A stretch of DNA of 64,000 nucleotides from Mesonia sediminis (GCF_042684705.1 NZ_JBHULZ010000023.1:310001-374000), one strand, 5' to 3'. Positions 9,501 through 17,555 are shown, counted from the first letter of the stretch. Made by a program: numbers and translations. The notes: generated by a model not told the origin, from the sequence alone.

Positions 9501-10320
9501 TACTTACTCCGCCAGTTGTGCGTATCAATGCAGCTAAAGAACCTAGAATGGGTAATGGAATGGTCTTTTGTGAAGGATAAAGATGCCTTTCTATTGGATA
9601 GGTACCACCATGTACACCATTAGTATAAAGCGGGTGGTGTGTAGCCACAACAATATTCTTATTTTGATTTTTCTTTAATTCTGATTCAAATTCCTGTAAA
9701 AAAGCTTCCCTAGTTTTAATTTCGGGGCAATTATCATTAATAGTAGGGCTTTTGTCCCAATTTTCTAGATACCACTGTGTGTCTAAAATAATTAAGGCCA
9801 CATCATCTGAAATATCACGCACCTCAAAGCCACAACCTGTTTTGGGTGCCCAAGTATCTTTTTTATTGGGCATATGTTTGGCAATAAAATCACGCTGTTC
9901 TTTTAGGCTATGAATTCTGTTATGATACCAATCGTGATTTCCTGGTATGAATACTACCTCACCAAGACTTGGTGTACTCGCCTCAATTTGAACTCCCATA
10001 CGATATTCAGCCTCAGCTCTACCAGGATCTCCTACTTCTGGCATTCCGTCTGGGTATATGTTATCCCCTAAAAATAAAGTATGTGAATTTTTCACATTAA
10101 ATGCTTCTAAGGCTTGTTCAAAAACTTTCATACCATCAGATTTCCCATTTTCTTTGGCATAGCCGGCATCGCCTACGAGTAAAAAGCGATGCGCCAGTTC
10201 TTTATGAGCCGGATAGCTGGTATCTAAAAATTCTTGTTGGTTTCTATATTTTGGTTCATAAGAGGCACATCCTAAAAAAAATAATACCGAAATTGTTAGA
10301 AGTATGTTATTTTTAATCAT
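6580..10320 (-). CDS. Lipoprotein fusion: metallophosphoesterase, kinase-like middle, outer-membrane barrel
   Basis: A 1246-residue envelope protein. Residues 1-18 are a lipoprotein signal (lipobox FLGC, Cys18). Residues 46-360 form a calcineurin-type metallophosphoesterase: GDAG (50-53), GDNIY (85-89), GNHDW (127-131), THHP (227-230) and GHEH (304-307) supply the two-metal site. Residues 440-760 hold a second domain with a GGG loop (453-455), RALKK (474-478), MLVERPE (560-566), GDWDRHQDQW (616-625) and RDRDQ (644-648). This order resembles the ATP loop, lysine, hinge, catalytic and metal motifs of HipA/FAM20-like kinases, which is my inference. A short repeat-like segment with IGGQNND (near 842-848) follows. 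Residues 900-1246 look like an Omp85/surface-antigen barrel, with LGGDNGLRGY (1144-1153) and a terminal aromatic F. It is divergent from the HD/Pycsar-effector gene, 55 bases apart. Confidence 0.88.
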   Translation of the reverse strand: MIKNNILLTISVLFFLGCASYEPKYRNQQEFLDTSYPAHKELAHRFLLVGDAGYAKENGKSDGMKVFEQALEAFNVKNSHTLFLGDNIYPDGMPEVGDPGRAEAEYRMGVQIEASTPSLGEVVFIPGNHDWYHNRIHSLKEQRDFIAKHMPNKKDTWAPKTGCGFEVRDISDDVALIILDTQWYLENWDKSPTINDNCPEIKTREAFLQEFESELKKNQNKNIVVATHHPLYTNGVHGGTYPIERHLYPSQKTIPLPILGSLAALIRTTGGVSIQDAQNERYKSMVDRLSTIAHEYENVIFVSGHEHNLQYNIFEGVHQIVSGSGSKLSYANLRNTGQFAYPGQGMAVYDIFKDGSTFVRFYNLKDGKLNEIYRKEVFPSRKSPDRFIKDFTKYKQKFIKASIYKNADQEKEKNKLFTSIWGNHYRDLYYQEIQVPVAFLDTLYGGLKVVRAGGGHQTKSLRLEDKQGRDYNLRALKKNALQFLQTVAFKDKKIKDDFKNTLAQEAIEDFYTAAHPYGFLVVPTLAKAIGVAHTNPKLFYIPKQAALGNYNDEYGDEIYMLVERPEDDWLGSGKFNNPNKDIQSSSGLFEHLRRDEEYKLDESAYIRARLFDMLLGDWDRHQDQWRWGENKMPNGDKVFYPIPRDRDQVFSNYDGAFFATVRGIAGFANQFGTYEPMIKDLAWFNSAAAGLDRTLIQNQGKGAWIQQSKFIQQNLKDEDIEIAFKRLPKEIYQHESTQYILETLKKRRDNLAEIATKYYDYIARLAIVTATDKDDYIDITRLKNGDTRVAIYRNIKGARKYLVSDKVYKKSETNEIWVYGLDDDDEFLIDGKGRNPIHLKIIGGQNNDIYKVYNKYNLKIYDHKSLPNTFDEAINAKIRLTDSYEINNFDKDKRIYNASTILPALGYNPDDGAIIGLQGTYTINKFKRNPYSSQYKLKAGYYFATKGFDLEGRGEWANIFGNYNLWAKGRTTSHNFAANYFGLGNNTRNQEHTQNKSYDYNRVKISRTEVALGAINRTPFGSVFEASLGFETVELDDSPNRYITEIASLSAPNLFERKYFAKLDASYTYESYDNYLNPSRGMEFKLNLGATINTKNTQRYFGRIEPSILFYNAISTNRKLVLKTHLNSKVLLGDDFEFYQGAQLGGDNGLRGYRNERFTGESFLVTGADLRYSFNQFRTRFLPFQIGVFGGADLGRVWLDGEESSKWHPDYGGGVFITSANAVNGTLNLFHGDEGWRFSFGFGVSF

Positions 10321-10375
10321 AAATATAAATACAGTTTACTTTTTTTGTACTTTGCTTTATTAAACGAGGCACCTT

Positions 10376-11560
10376 ATGAAAGATTTAATAGCACAAACAG
10401 AAACTTTTGTTTTTGAATTATTCGCTACAAAATTACCTAATACATTTGTTTATCACAATTTCAATCATACAAAGCGCGTTGTTAAAAGTACCAAAGAATT
10501 AATTGAAAATTCTGAAATTCATGTTAAAGAGCATCAACCGCTGATCTTAGCCGCCTGGCTACATGACACTGGTTACACCAAGACTTACAAACAACACGAA
10601 GATGAAAGTATTAAAATTTCACAGGATTTCTTAAGCCAGGTAAATGCCGACGCTGATTTGATTGATAGGGTTTGTCATTATATAGAGCAAACAAAAAGCC
10701 ATATTGAACCCAAGCAAATAGGAGATAAAATTATAAAAGATGCAGATTACTCTCATTTAGCCAAAGATTATTTCGAAGATATAAGTGAATTATTAAGGCA
10801 AGAGCTCAAATTATTGAATATCAAAAACTGTTCACCAACAGAGTGGATTGCAGAAAACATCGAGCTCTTTACTGTGAAACATCAGTTTTATACACCACAT
10901 GCCGTAAAAAACTGGAAAGCTCAGAAAGAAGAAAATCTATTAGAACTGCTCCAAAGTCAGCAAAAGCTTAAAAAGAAATTAGATAAGGAAAGAGTAAAAG
11001 CCAAGTTAAAAGCAAAATACAAAAGTAATAATCCAGACCGCGGAATTCAAACCCTTTATCGCACCGCCTTGCGCAATCATATTAAATTAAGTGATATTGC
11101 AGACACCAAAGCTAACATTTTACTTTCTGTAAATGCCATTATAATTTCATTAGCACTTGCCAACATTATACCCAAATTAGATGCAGCCTCAAACCGCCAC
11201 TTAATGATGCCTACTTTGGTTTTGGTTTGTTTTAGTGTTGCATCAATGATTTTATCAATCATGTCTACCCGGCCTAATGTTGGTACGGGTGAATTCACAA
11301 AGGAGCAAGTAAAAAACAGAGAAGTAAACATTCTGTTTTTTGGTAATTTTCATAAAATGAAATTTGATCAATATAAATGGGCAATTGATGAAATTCTAAA
11401 AGATAATGATTATATCTACGAAGCCCTAACCAAGGATCTTTACCTTTTAGGAATTGTTTTAAATAGAAAATATAAATTATTGAGATGGACCTATACCATA
11501 TTTATGACCGGTATAATCATATCGGTAATAGCTTTTATTTTAGCTTTTAGCACAATTTAA
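10376..11560 (+). CDS. HD-domain phosphohydrolase fused to Pycsar-effector-type membrane domain
   Basis: A 394-residue protein in two parts. Residues about 20-185 are an HD phosphohydrolase domain: His27 (YHNFNH), the His63-Asp64 pair in AWLHDTGY, histidines in CHYIEQTKSH, and Asp122 in KDADYSHL. These are the usual metal ligands of HD nucleotide hydrolases. After a basic coiled linker (195-215) comes the DUF5706 domain, now named Pycsar effector: the signature SDIADTKANILLSVNA (239-254), hydrophobic segments at about 249-266 and 278-297, and a final one at 371-391. In Pycsar defence, membrane effectors of this family bind cCMP or cUMP and damage the inner membrane. No pyrimidine cyclase lies beside this gene, so defence is not shown. 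It may instead be a housekeeping Bacteroidota version. The ATG follows GAGG, an unusually SD-like sequence here. Confidence 0.88.
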   Translation: MKDLIAQTETFVFELFATKLPNTFVYHNFNHTKRVVKSTKELIENSEIHVKEHQPLILAAWLHDTGYTKTYKQHEDESIKISQDFLSQVNADADLIDRVCHYIEQTKSHIEPKQIGDKIIKDADYSHLAKDYFEDISELLRQELKLLNIKNCSPTEWIAENIELFTVKHQFYTPHAVKNWKAQKEENLLELLQSQQKLKKKLDKERVKAKLKAKYKSNNPDRGIQTLYRTALRNHIKLSDIADTKANILLSVNAIIISLALANIIPKLDAASNRHLMMPTLVLVCFSVASMILSIMSTRPNVGTGEFTKEQVKNREVNILFFGNFHKMKFDQYKWAIDEILKDNDYIYEALTKDLYLLGIVLNRKYKLLRWTYTIFMTGIIISVIAFILAFSTI

Positions 11561-11636
11561 AAACGGCAAATAAATAACACTACTTTTTTCATCTATTTAA
11601 TTTGGTATTAAGCATAGACTAATTCTTTGGTTTGCT

Positions 11637-14030
11637 TTACGGATTTAATTCGTTCATCAAATCTTCATAGGTAAACTTAATTTGATTAGGTTCATCTGGC
11701 AGATGATATAAAACTCTAACGCGTAAGGCTTTTAAACCTATTACTCCTTGTACATCTTCAAGTTCTAGTTTTTCTATTTCATCACCTAGATAATTCTTTT
11801 TCTGTAAATATTTAATATAGCGTAGATACTCTAATTCATCTGTTTTTTGTGAGTAAATAATAGCGATTTTACCTTTTTGCGTTATACGCTCTTCGGTGTT
11901 TTTAATAAAAGCCTTATCTATTCGTTTCTTGATAATTTCATATCGTGCATTATATGTGCCGTCTACATCAAATTTTTTCTCATCCATTCTATATTTAATG
12001 GATAAAGTTGAACTAAAAACCAATATGAGTGATGCAGCGTCTAATTTTAAAGCTAAGTCTTCTTGAATAGAATAAAACTTATTCTCCATCTCGCACATTG
12101 TTTGCAACTGCCATAGCCTTAAGTTATAAAGATAAACTTTATGAAACGGCCTGTTATTTACCAAAGCAGCTCCAATATACATATTATGCTCTACCCCATC
12201 AGTTTTATAACGTTCAAAATAATGCGGATACATTTTCTGGGCTTCTTTTTGTTGCTTATCTAAATAACGCGATAAACTGCGATTGATACGTTGAACCGTA
12301 TCATCATAATTTTTTCTATGGTTATAAATAACACCAGATTGAGAGTTTAAATCTTCTCTATAGGCATCTATTTCTTGCCTTAAACTCTTTTCATTGGTTC
12401 TTATGTGATCAATTAAAGGATCTAACTCATCAAAGATAAAGTTCATTATGCGTTGCTCACTAGACGCATTTAAATTTTCTTGCAATTCTTCTTGAAACTC
12501 ATTTATTCTAAAAATAATTTGTTCATAAATAGGTATTGCTTCTAATTCAAAAGCTTTTTCTACCAGTTTGGTAATGACTTGCAATTGGCTCAATAAGTCT
12601 TTTTGAATGGCTTTATTTCGTTCGTCAGAAGAGCCAACAATATCAATTTGTCCATATAAGGGATAAATGTCTTTAAAGCCTATATCTCTAAATGAAGCGA
12701 TCCCATCCTGCTCTAAATCGTTAATATAGCGCTCGGCTTCTTCTTCAAAAATCCATAAAACACTTGGGTGAATACTAGTGCATTCAGATTGTATTACTGC
12801 TTTAACTCTATTTTCAAATTCTGCTTTATTTCGCTCGACAGCCATTACAATATAGGGTATAATATCGTCTAACTTTGATGCGTTAATACGATTTAACTCG
12901 TTTTTACGCAACGAACCCAGTTCTAAAACCCCCATTAATTCATTACCTCGCGCTACAGGAGCAAAGATGCTACTTTTTATTCCGTGGGCCAATAAATTCT
13001 CAGCTAGTAAATTATGCTTGGTTTTTATAGCGTATTGCTCAACGTTTGCAATCACAAAATTTTCTTTCTTCTCGATTAATTGATTAATACCCTGTTGGCA
13101 TAAAGCTTTTGGACAATTAACACAATCATCCTGGTCTAAAATAAAACTATTGATGTAAGAGCTTTTATCTTGACTCATTTTCACAAACTTATTGTTTGCT
13201 TGATCATACAAAGTGAAGCCTATTTTTAAATCTGGTAATTTAAAAATAGATCTAAAAATCTCTATTAAGCTCGCCATTGTAGATTCTGGTAACTTCTTAT
13301 TAAGCAATTCAGATTTCAAATCAGAAATACCATCGTCTATGGTAATATCAGTAAGGTTCAGAAGAGTAAACCCTTTAAAGATATAACTATTGGGCGGAAA
13401 TTTTTCTTTCCATATCTCAAGATCATCTGGGTTTAACAACAGCTCGTCTACATCTGCATCGGTAATATCTGGAGCGCTATTTGTCTTATGAAACTGAATA
13501 AAATCTGCATTTACAGATAAACGGTAGGTTTTTATGATCCCTTCTTTATTTGGTATATCATAATAGATTGGTCGACTAAAATCTATTTTATAGTTATAAA
13601 AAGTGTTTAAGATAAGTACACAACCACTTACATAATCTAACTGCTTATCAAAATTTCTGGGTGTTAATTCAAAATTTTTACCAGCCTCATTCAATATTCG
13701 TTCGAACCGAGCAGAAATAGCTAAGAAAATGTCGGTTTTTGGCACCGCTGCGGCTTTAATTTCATTTTCGGTTAAAAGATCTGGAAACAAATCGTCTAAT
13801 AAGGTAATAATAGGTTGCTCATAATCAGATAGTCGCTCCAAGTCTTCAACGCCCGTTTCCAACTCCGGAAAATCCTCAATATAATCAAGTAATTCTTTCA
13901 AATATTTTTTAGCCAAAGGTTTCTTCTCGGTTGTTAACCGAGCCTTATACGCGTCTATAACCTTTTTAAAACCAACTTGAATAGAAAATGGAAAATCTTC
14001 TTTTGTTTTTTGTCTCAAATTACCTACCAT
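11637..14030 (-). CDS. Large GAF-domain protein, probable signalling role
   Basis: A 797-residue soluble protein without signal peptide or confident membrane segments. A GAF-like domain spans about residues 245-400, recognisable by KSSIFAPVARGNELMGVLELGS (shown here as two parts: KSSIFAPVARGNE and LMGVLELGS, 352-373). It contains a cysteine cluster, C303, C306 and C311, that could bind a metal or respond to redox. The N-terminal 240 residues are helical and acidic with no motif I know. The C-terminal half is helical with coiled-coil character (about 540-600) and ends in an alpha/beta region. No histidine kinase, GGDEF, EAL or DNA-binding output is visible, so its output is unknown. It converges on the HD/Pycsar-effector gene with a 76-base gap and no strong terminator between them. 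Confidence 0.8.
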   Translation of the reverse strand: MVGNLRQKTKEDFPFSIQVGFKKVIDAYKARLTTEKKPLAKKYLKELLDYIEDFPELETGVEDLERLSDYEQPIITLLDDLFPDLLTENEIKAAAVPKTDIFLAISARFERILNEAGKNFELTPRNFDKQLDYVSGCVLILNTFYNYKIDFSRPIYYDIPNKEGIIKTYRLSVNADFIQFHKTNSAPDITDADVDELLLNPDDLEIWKEKFPPNSYIFKGFTLLNLTDITIDDGISDLKSELLNKKLPESTMASLIEIFRSIFKLPDLKIGFTLYDQANNKFVKMSQDKSSYINSFILDQDDCVNCPKALCQQGINQLIEKKENFVIANVEQYAIKTKHNLLAENLLAHGIKSSIFAPVARGNELMGVLELGSLRKNELNRINASKLDDIIPYIVMAVERNKAEFENRVKAVIQSECTSIHPSVLWIFEEEAERYINDLEQDGIASFRDIGFKDIYPLYGQIDIVGSSDERNKAIQKDLLSQLQVITKLVEKAFELEAIPIYEQIIFRINEFQEELQENLNASSEQRIMNFIFDELDPLIDHIRTNEKSLRQEIDAYREDLNSQSGVIYNHRKNYDDTVQRINRSLSRYLDKQQKEAQKMYPHYFERYKTDGVEHNMYIGAALVNNRPFHKVYLYNLRLWQLQTMCEMENKFYSIQEDLALKLDAASLILVFSSTLSIKYRMDEKKFDVDGTYNARYEIIKKRIDKAFIKNTEERITQKGKIAIIYSQKTDELEYLRYIKYLQKKNYLGDEIEKLELEDVQGVIGLKALRVRVLYHLPDEPNQIKFTYEDLMNELNP

Positions 14031-14126
14031 ATTTAAAATTAAAGCTCTTAAAAGAGATTACAAAAATAAGCGTTTAAAATTAACAAGAATTTATATCGTC
14101 AAATTTATATTGTACTTTAAAGTAAA

Positions 14127-14134
14127 TATATTTG
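14127..14134 (+). promoter_or_regulatory. Putative promoter for TlpA-like gene
   Basis: A perfect -7 box TATATTTG, with TTTA at 14104-14107 exactly 19 bases upstream as a -33 element one base off consensus. The predicted start near 14141 leaves a leader of about 16 bases to the ATG. Confidence 0.6.
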
Positions 14135-14156
14135 CAAGAATAAAAATTTTACAACA

Positions 14157-15272
14157 ATGAAAAAACTATTTCTACTCTTCACAAGTTTAGGCCTTATAGC
14201 TTGTGGTTCTAAAAATAATGATAACGATAATACTTTAATGGCTAGTATAGATGCTGAAGAGGGTTCTGCTGTATATTTCTCTACCTTAAATGATAACGGT
14301 TCGCCAGAGCCAAAAGACACTGTACTGGTAAAAGATGGTAAGATTAATTTAGCTCTCCCTAATACGGATTATCAGGGGCTAGGGATATTAAAGCTAGAAA
14401 ATAATGCCAATGGGAACGTATTATTTGTTTATGAAAATGAGAAAATTGAAGGTGAAATACATGCCGATAGTTTAAGTAAAACTGACTTAAAAGGAGGTGA
14501 TAACCAAGATTTGCTACAAGAGTACATGCATTTTCTTAATAAGCAACAAAAAGCTGGTAAAGCTCTATCTGAAAAGTTTAGAAACCCAGAATTACAGGAA
14601 AATCCCGCATTAGCGAGTCAGTTAAATGAAGAGCGTGATGCATTTATTGAAAAGGAAAGTAAGTTTAGAAAAGAGCTTATAAAGAATAACCCTAATTCAT
14701 TGGTATCTGTAATGATACTTTCTGATATGCTCAATATGAACCGTTCTAGCCTTCCAGAAATCAAAAGTTTATTTGAAGGGCTTTCAGACAAGGCGCAAAG
14801 CACTCCAGCCGGTAAACGCATAGCAACTTTTATAAAAACTAATGAAGCTACCTCTGAAGGAAGTATGGCTCCTAATTTCACCGCTAAAACACCAGAAGGC
14901 GAAGACCTTAGTTTAAAAGATGCAATGGGTGAAGTTACCCTGATTGATTTTTGGGCAGCTTGGTGTAAACCCTGTAGAATGGAAAATCCGAACGTGGTAA
15001 AAATGTATAATAAATACCACGATAAAGGTTTAAATATTATTGGAGTTTCATTAGATAAAACTAAAGATGCTTGGGTGAAAGCTATTGAAGATGACCAACT
15101 TGACTGGTACCATGTTTCTAATTTAAAATATTGGAATGACCCTATTGCTAAAATGTATCAAGTACGATCTATACCTTCTACTTTTCTCTTAGATAAGGAT
15201 GGCAAAATTGTCGCCAAAAATTTAAGAGGCCAAGCTTTAGAAAATAAAGTTGCAGAATTATTGGGTGAATAA
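14157..15272 (+). CDS. TlpA-like thioredoxin-fold lipoprotein
   Basis: A 371-residue periplasmic, lipid-anchored disulfide oxidoreductase. The signal peptide ends at a lipobox with Cys16 (LIACGS). Residues about 25-110 resemble the DUF4369 beta domain that precedes many Bacteroidota TlpA-like proteins, and a helical linker follows. The thioredoxin domain (about 235-371) has WCKPC at 269-273 with both active-site cysteines, and the cis-proline region SIPSTFLLD. TlpA/ResA-like proteins reduce apocytochrome c or other periplasmic disulfides. The partner here cannot be named from context. It is a single-gene unit with its own promoter and a terminator shared with the opposite strand. Confidence 0.92.
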   Translation: MKKLFLLFTSLGLIACGSKNNDNDNTLMASIDAEEGSAVYFSTLNDNGSPEPKDTVLVKDGKINLALPNTDYQGLGILKLENNANGNVLFVYENEKIEGEIHADSLSKTDLKGGDNQDLLQEYMHFLNKQQKAGKALSEKFRNPELQENPALASQLNEERDAFIEKESKFRKELIKNNPNSLVSVMILSDMLNMNRSSLPEIKSLFEGLSDKAQSTPAGKRIATFIKTNEATSEGSMAPNFTAKTPEGEDLSLKDAMGEVTLIDFWAAWCKPCRMENPNVVKMYNKYHDKGLNIIGVSLDKTKDAWVKAIEDDQLDWYHVSNLKYWNDPIAKMYQVRSIPSTFLLDKDGKIVAKNLRGQALENKVAELLGE

Positions 15273-15296
15273 TTTGTTGAAATACTCTTTAAATAA

Positions 15297-15324
15297 AAAG
15301 GCGCTTGTTACTTCAAGCGCCTTT
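15297..15324 (+). terminator. Bidirectional terminator, TlpA-like / glycosidase-like genes
   Basis: A perfect 11-bp stem AAAGGCGCTTG / CAAGCGCCTTT with a six-base loop lies between two convergent genes. The AAA/TTT flanks give a short U-tract in either direction. Confidence 0.85.
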
Positions 15325-15342
15325 ATATTTTACGACCTTTAG

Positions 15343-16356
15343 CTACCACAAAAAGGGATAATCTTGCTCTGCATAGCCGATCACCCAAGGCCAATAATTG
15401 GGCTCCTTAACGCCATGAAACCATAAACGCAATTTCCCATCTTGAATAATACCATCTGGAGCTGTTACTTCATTATCCCAATAAAATTCAGGTTTGATAA
15501 CAGCATTGGGGTACACTTCAAAATCTCCAAAAAAAGTTTTCGACCTAGCTAATCCTATGCTTCTATCTGTAGAGAAGGGAATTAACCAATACCCATCTAT
15601 TTTTGATTTTAGCAAACTTGCTTCATTAACATCTGGGCTAAAACCAATATCCGCACTAGTTAAAAGTGGCTCTCCTATTTTAGTCCATACCCTACCATCA
15701 CTTGATGTTGCTCCTAAAATTCTTATACCAGCATTTGTAGCCGTCCAGTTTTGTGAAACATTCCAACCGGCATAAACCATATAAAATAATCCTTCTTCAA
15801 AAATAACACCTGGACTAGTTAAAGCATGATGATCAAAAGCTGAAGGGTCTGTAATATTTCTATTAATTATGGGACCATCCTCAGACGATGAAATTCTATC
15901 AAAGTCGAATCCGTTTTGAGAAGTTGCCAATCCTATTTCATAATTTTGAACGTGTTCATTATCAGACTCTCCTTCCCTATAACCTGTATAGTACATATAA
16001 AACAAGTTATCCACTTTTACCACTTCGGGAGTTTCTAAGGTATTATCCCATGCTGAGGATCTTTTTTTAAGCGCCAGGTAATCATCAGTAATATTGTTAC
16101 TGGGATTCATCCATGATTTGCCATTATCTAATGAATAGACTACTGCAATTCCGCCTTCTGCGGTGAAATACATAAAAAGTGTATCTCTCAGCATAAGTAC
16201 AGAAGGATCGGCTGCTAAGCCAAAAGAACTTTCAAATACAGGCTCTGGGGTTCTATTGAATAAACCATCAAATTCTGTAATATTTTCATCTTCTTTTGTG
16301 CAGGCTGCACAAAGGAGAACTAAGATTAGGAGGCTAGAAACAGTAGGTTTAAACAT
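15343..16356 (-). CDS. Lipoprotein with five-bladed glycosidase-type beta-propeller
   Basis: A 337-residue lipoprotein (lipobox LLCAAC, Cys19). The sequence has the repeated blade pattern of GH32/GH43/GH117-type propellers: AADPSVLMLRDTLFMYFTAE, then LETPEVVKVDNLFYMYYTG, then LTSPGVIFEEGLFYMVYAG, then NEASLLKSKIDGYWLIPFS, then VTAPDGIIQDGKLRLWFHG. Each blade opens with an acidic or small residue at the position where catalytic Asp and Glu occur in this clan, so sugar hydrolysis or binding is plausible but the substrate cannot be read. It is the last gene of a rhomboid / NlpE-like / propeller run, with 24 bases to the NlpE-like gene. It acts in the periplasm or at the cell surface. Confidence 0.82.
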   Translation of the reverse strand: MFKPTVSSLLILVLLCAACTKEDENITEFDGLFNRTPEPVFESSFGLAADPSVLMLRDTLFMYFTAEGGIAVVYSLDNGKSWMNPSNNITDDYLALKKRSSAWDNTLETPEVVKVDNLFYMYYTGYREGESDNEHVQNYEIGLATSQNGFDFDRISSSEDGPIINRNITDPSAFDHHALTSPGVIFEEGLFYMVYAGWNVSQNWTATNAGIRILGATSSDGRVWTKIGEPLLTSADIGFSPDVNEASLLKSKIDGYWLIPFSTDRSIGLARSKTFFGDFEVYPNAVIKPEFYWDNEVTAPDGIIQDGKLRLWFHGVKEPNYWPWVIGYAEQDYPFLW

Positions 16357-16380
16357 TCTTTGTTACGGTATTGAAGAATC

Positions 16381-16848
16381 TTACTTTTTCATCAAATAAT
16401 AGGAAGCAGCAAGATCTCCTTCAATTTCCTCTCTAGCTTGGTTTAACTGAATAAGCTTATTTTCTAAAACCCTATAATAAGTGGGGCCGTCTTCTTCCTT
16501 AAGTTCAATTTCATTTCCACTTTCATTCCAAACAAACTTACCTGAAGAAATAAATGGCTCTTCATTTTCATCTAAATAAATTTCTTGCTTTTGATAGGTC
16601 ATATCTTCATTTAGCACAATTGCCGTTTCTATTCCTCCACAATCTGCACATGGTAAAACCCCTTCGTAGGTCGCAGCCCAATCTAATGAAATACGACTGG
16701 TATGCTCATCGATAGTCACTTCAGGTTCCTGCTCTTCAGGTTCAACCCCCTCAATACGCGCATCTTCAACACGAGAATTTTTTTGATCTGTTTTGCAAGA
16801 AAACAAAAGAGCAATTAAAATAAATAATAATAAACTGTTAGATTTCAT
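16381..16848 (-). CDS. NlpE-like small lipoprotein
   Basis: A 155-residue lipoprotein (lipobox LLFSC, Cys18). After an acidic linker (residues about 30-50) comes a domain with YEGVLPCADCGGIETAIVL, which contains the CxxC of the NlpE N-terminal domain, and a lipocalin-like run of strands ending YYRVLENKLIQLN. E. coli NlpE signals surface adhesion and lipoprotein-trafficking stress to Cpx and influences copper tolerance. Here only the N-terminal-type domain exists, and no Cpx genes are nearby, so signalling by the same route is not implied. It lies 41 bases after the rhomboid stop. Confidence 0.87.
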   Translation of the reverse strand: MKSNSLLLFILIALLFSCKTDQKNSRVEDARIEGVEPEEQEPEVTIDEHTSRISLDWAATYEGVLPCADCGGIETAIVLNEDMTYQKQEIYLDENEEPFISSGKFVWNESGNEIELKEEDGPTYYRVLENKLIQLNQAREEIEGDLAASYYLMKK

Positions 16849-16889
16849 AATTCAAAACATTTAGTTACTTATCTAAAATAAACAGAAGC

Positions 16890-17537
16890 TTATAGTTTAC
16901 CTATTCTTTTAAGAAAAAATAACAGAATTAAAGGAATTAATAACAATATGGCCATAAGCAAATTGGTTTGTAATAGGCTTGGTGCTAAAACAAGACTAAT
17001 AAAGTAACCTGCCATGGCTCCACCAAAATGCGCATCATGCCCTATTAAATCATTTTGTGCTTTCATTCCGTAAAGGGTGTAGAGTAAGTACCCTATTCCA
17101 AAAACATATGCAGGAATGGGAATAATAAAAAATAAGCCCAACATCATATCTGGACGCAATAAAATAGCCGAGTAAAGCACTCCCATAACTGCTCCACTTG
17201 CACCTACAGCACTATAATAGCTGTTTTTTTTATGCATCATAAACGAGAATAAATTACCCGCAATTAAACTACCTAAATAAATGATAATGAAAGCAAATAC
17301 ACCAAGATCATAAATTACCACATTGGCAAAAAAGTACAGCGTAAGCATATTCACCAAGAGGTGCGTAGGGTCAACATGTAAAAAGCCAGAACTTAAAAAA
17401 CGAACACGCTCTCCATTTTTGATTGGCCCTACCATAAATTTATAACGATTAAAAAAATTGGTGTCTTGAAAGCCTTTAAATGATACGATTACGTTGATGG
17501 CTATAAGCAATAATGTGACTAATTCTATACTATTCAT
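16890..17537 (-). CDS. Rhomboid-family intramembrane serine protease
   Basis: A 215-residue polytopic inner-membrane protease with about six hydrophobic segments. The catalytic serine is in GASGAVMG (Ser114) and the histidine in DAHFGGAMAGY (His170). HLLVNMLTLYFF gives the conserved oxyanion Asn63. The frame stays open upstream to 17597, but the ATG at 17535-17537 starts exactly at the first membrane helix. The longer version would run across a palindromic promoter pair and into the start of the divergent gene, so I chose the shorter one. Substrates are unknown. First gene of the run with the NlpE-like and propeller lipoproteins. Confidence 0.92.
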   Translation of the reverse strand: MNSIELVTLLLIAINVIVSFKGFQDTNFFNRYKFMVGPIKNGERVRFLSSGFLHVDPTHLLVNMLTLYFFANVVIYDLGVFAFIIIYLGSLIAGNLFSFMMHKKNSYYSAVGASGAVMGVLYSAILLRPDMMLGLFFIIPIPAYVFGIGYLLYTLYGMKAQNDLIGHDAHFGGAMAGYFISLVLAPSLLQTNLLMAILLLIPLILLFFLKRIGKL

Positions 17538-17555
17538 GTAACATTGGTTTGTGTT

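Noticed and set aside
10376..11560. Calling the locus a complete Pycsar defence system
   Set aside because: Only the effector-type domain is present; neither neighbour has cyclase motifs.
16000..16016. A TTATCCAC sequence resembling a DnaA box inside the propeller gene
   Set aside because: A single partial match within coding sequence, with no cluster; expected by chance in A+T-rich DNA.
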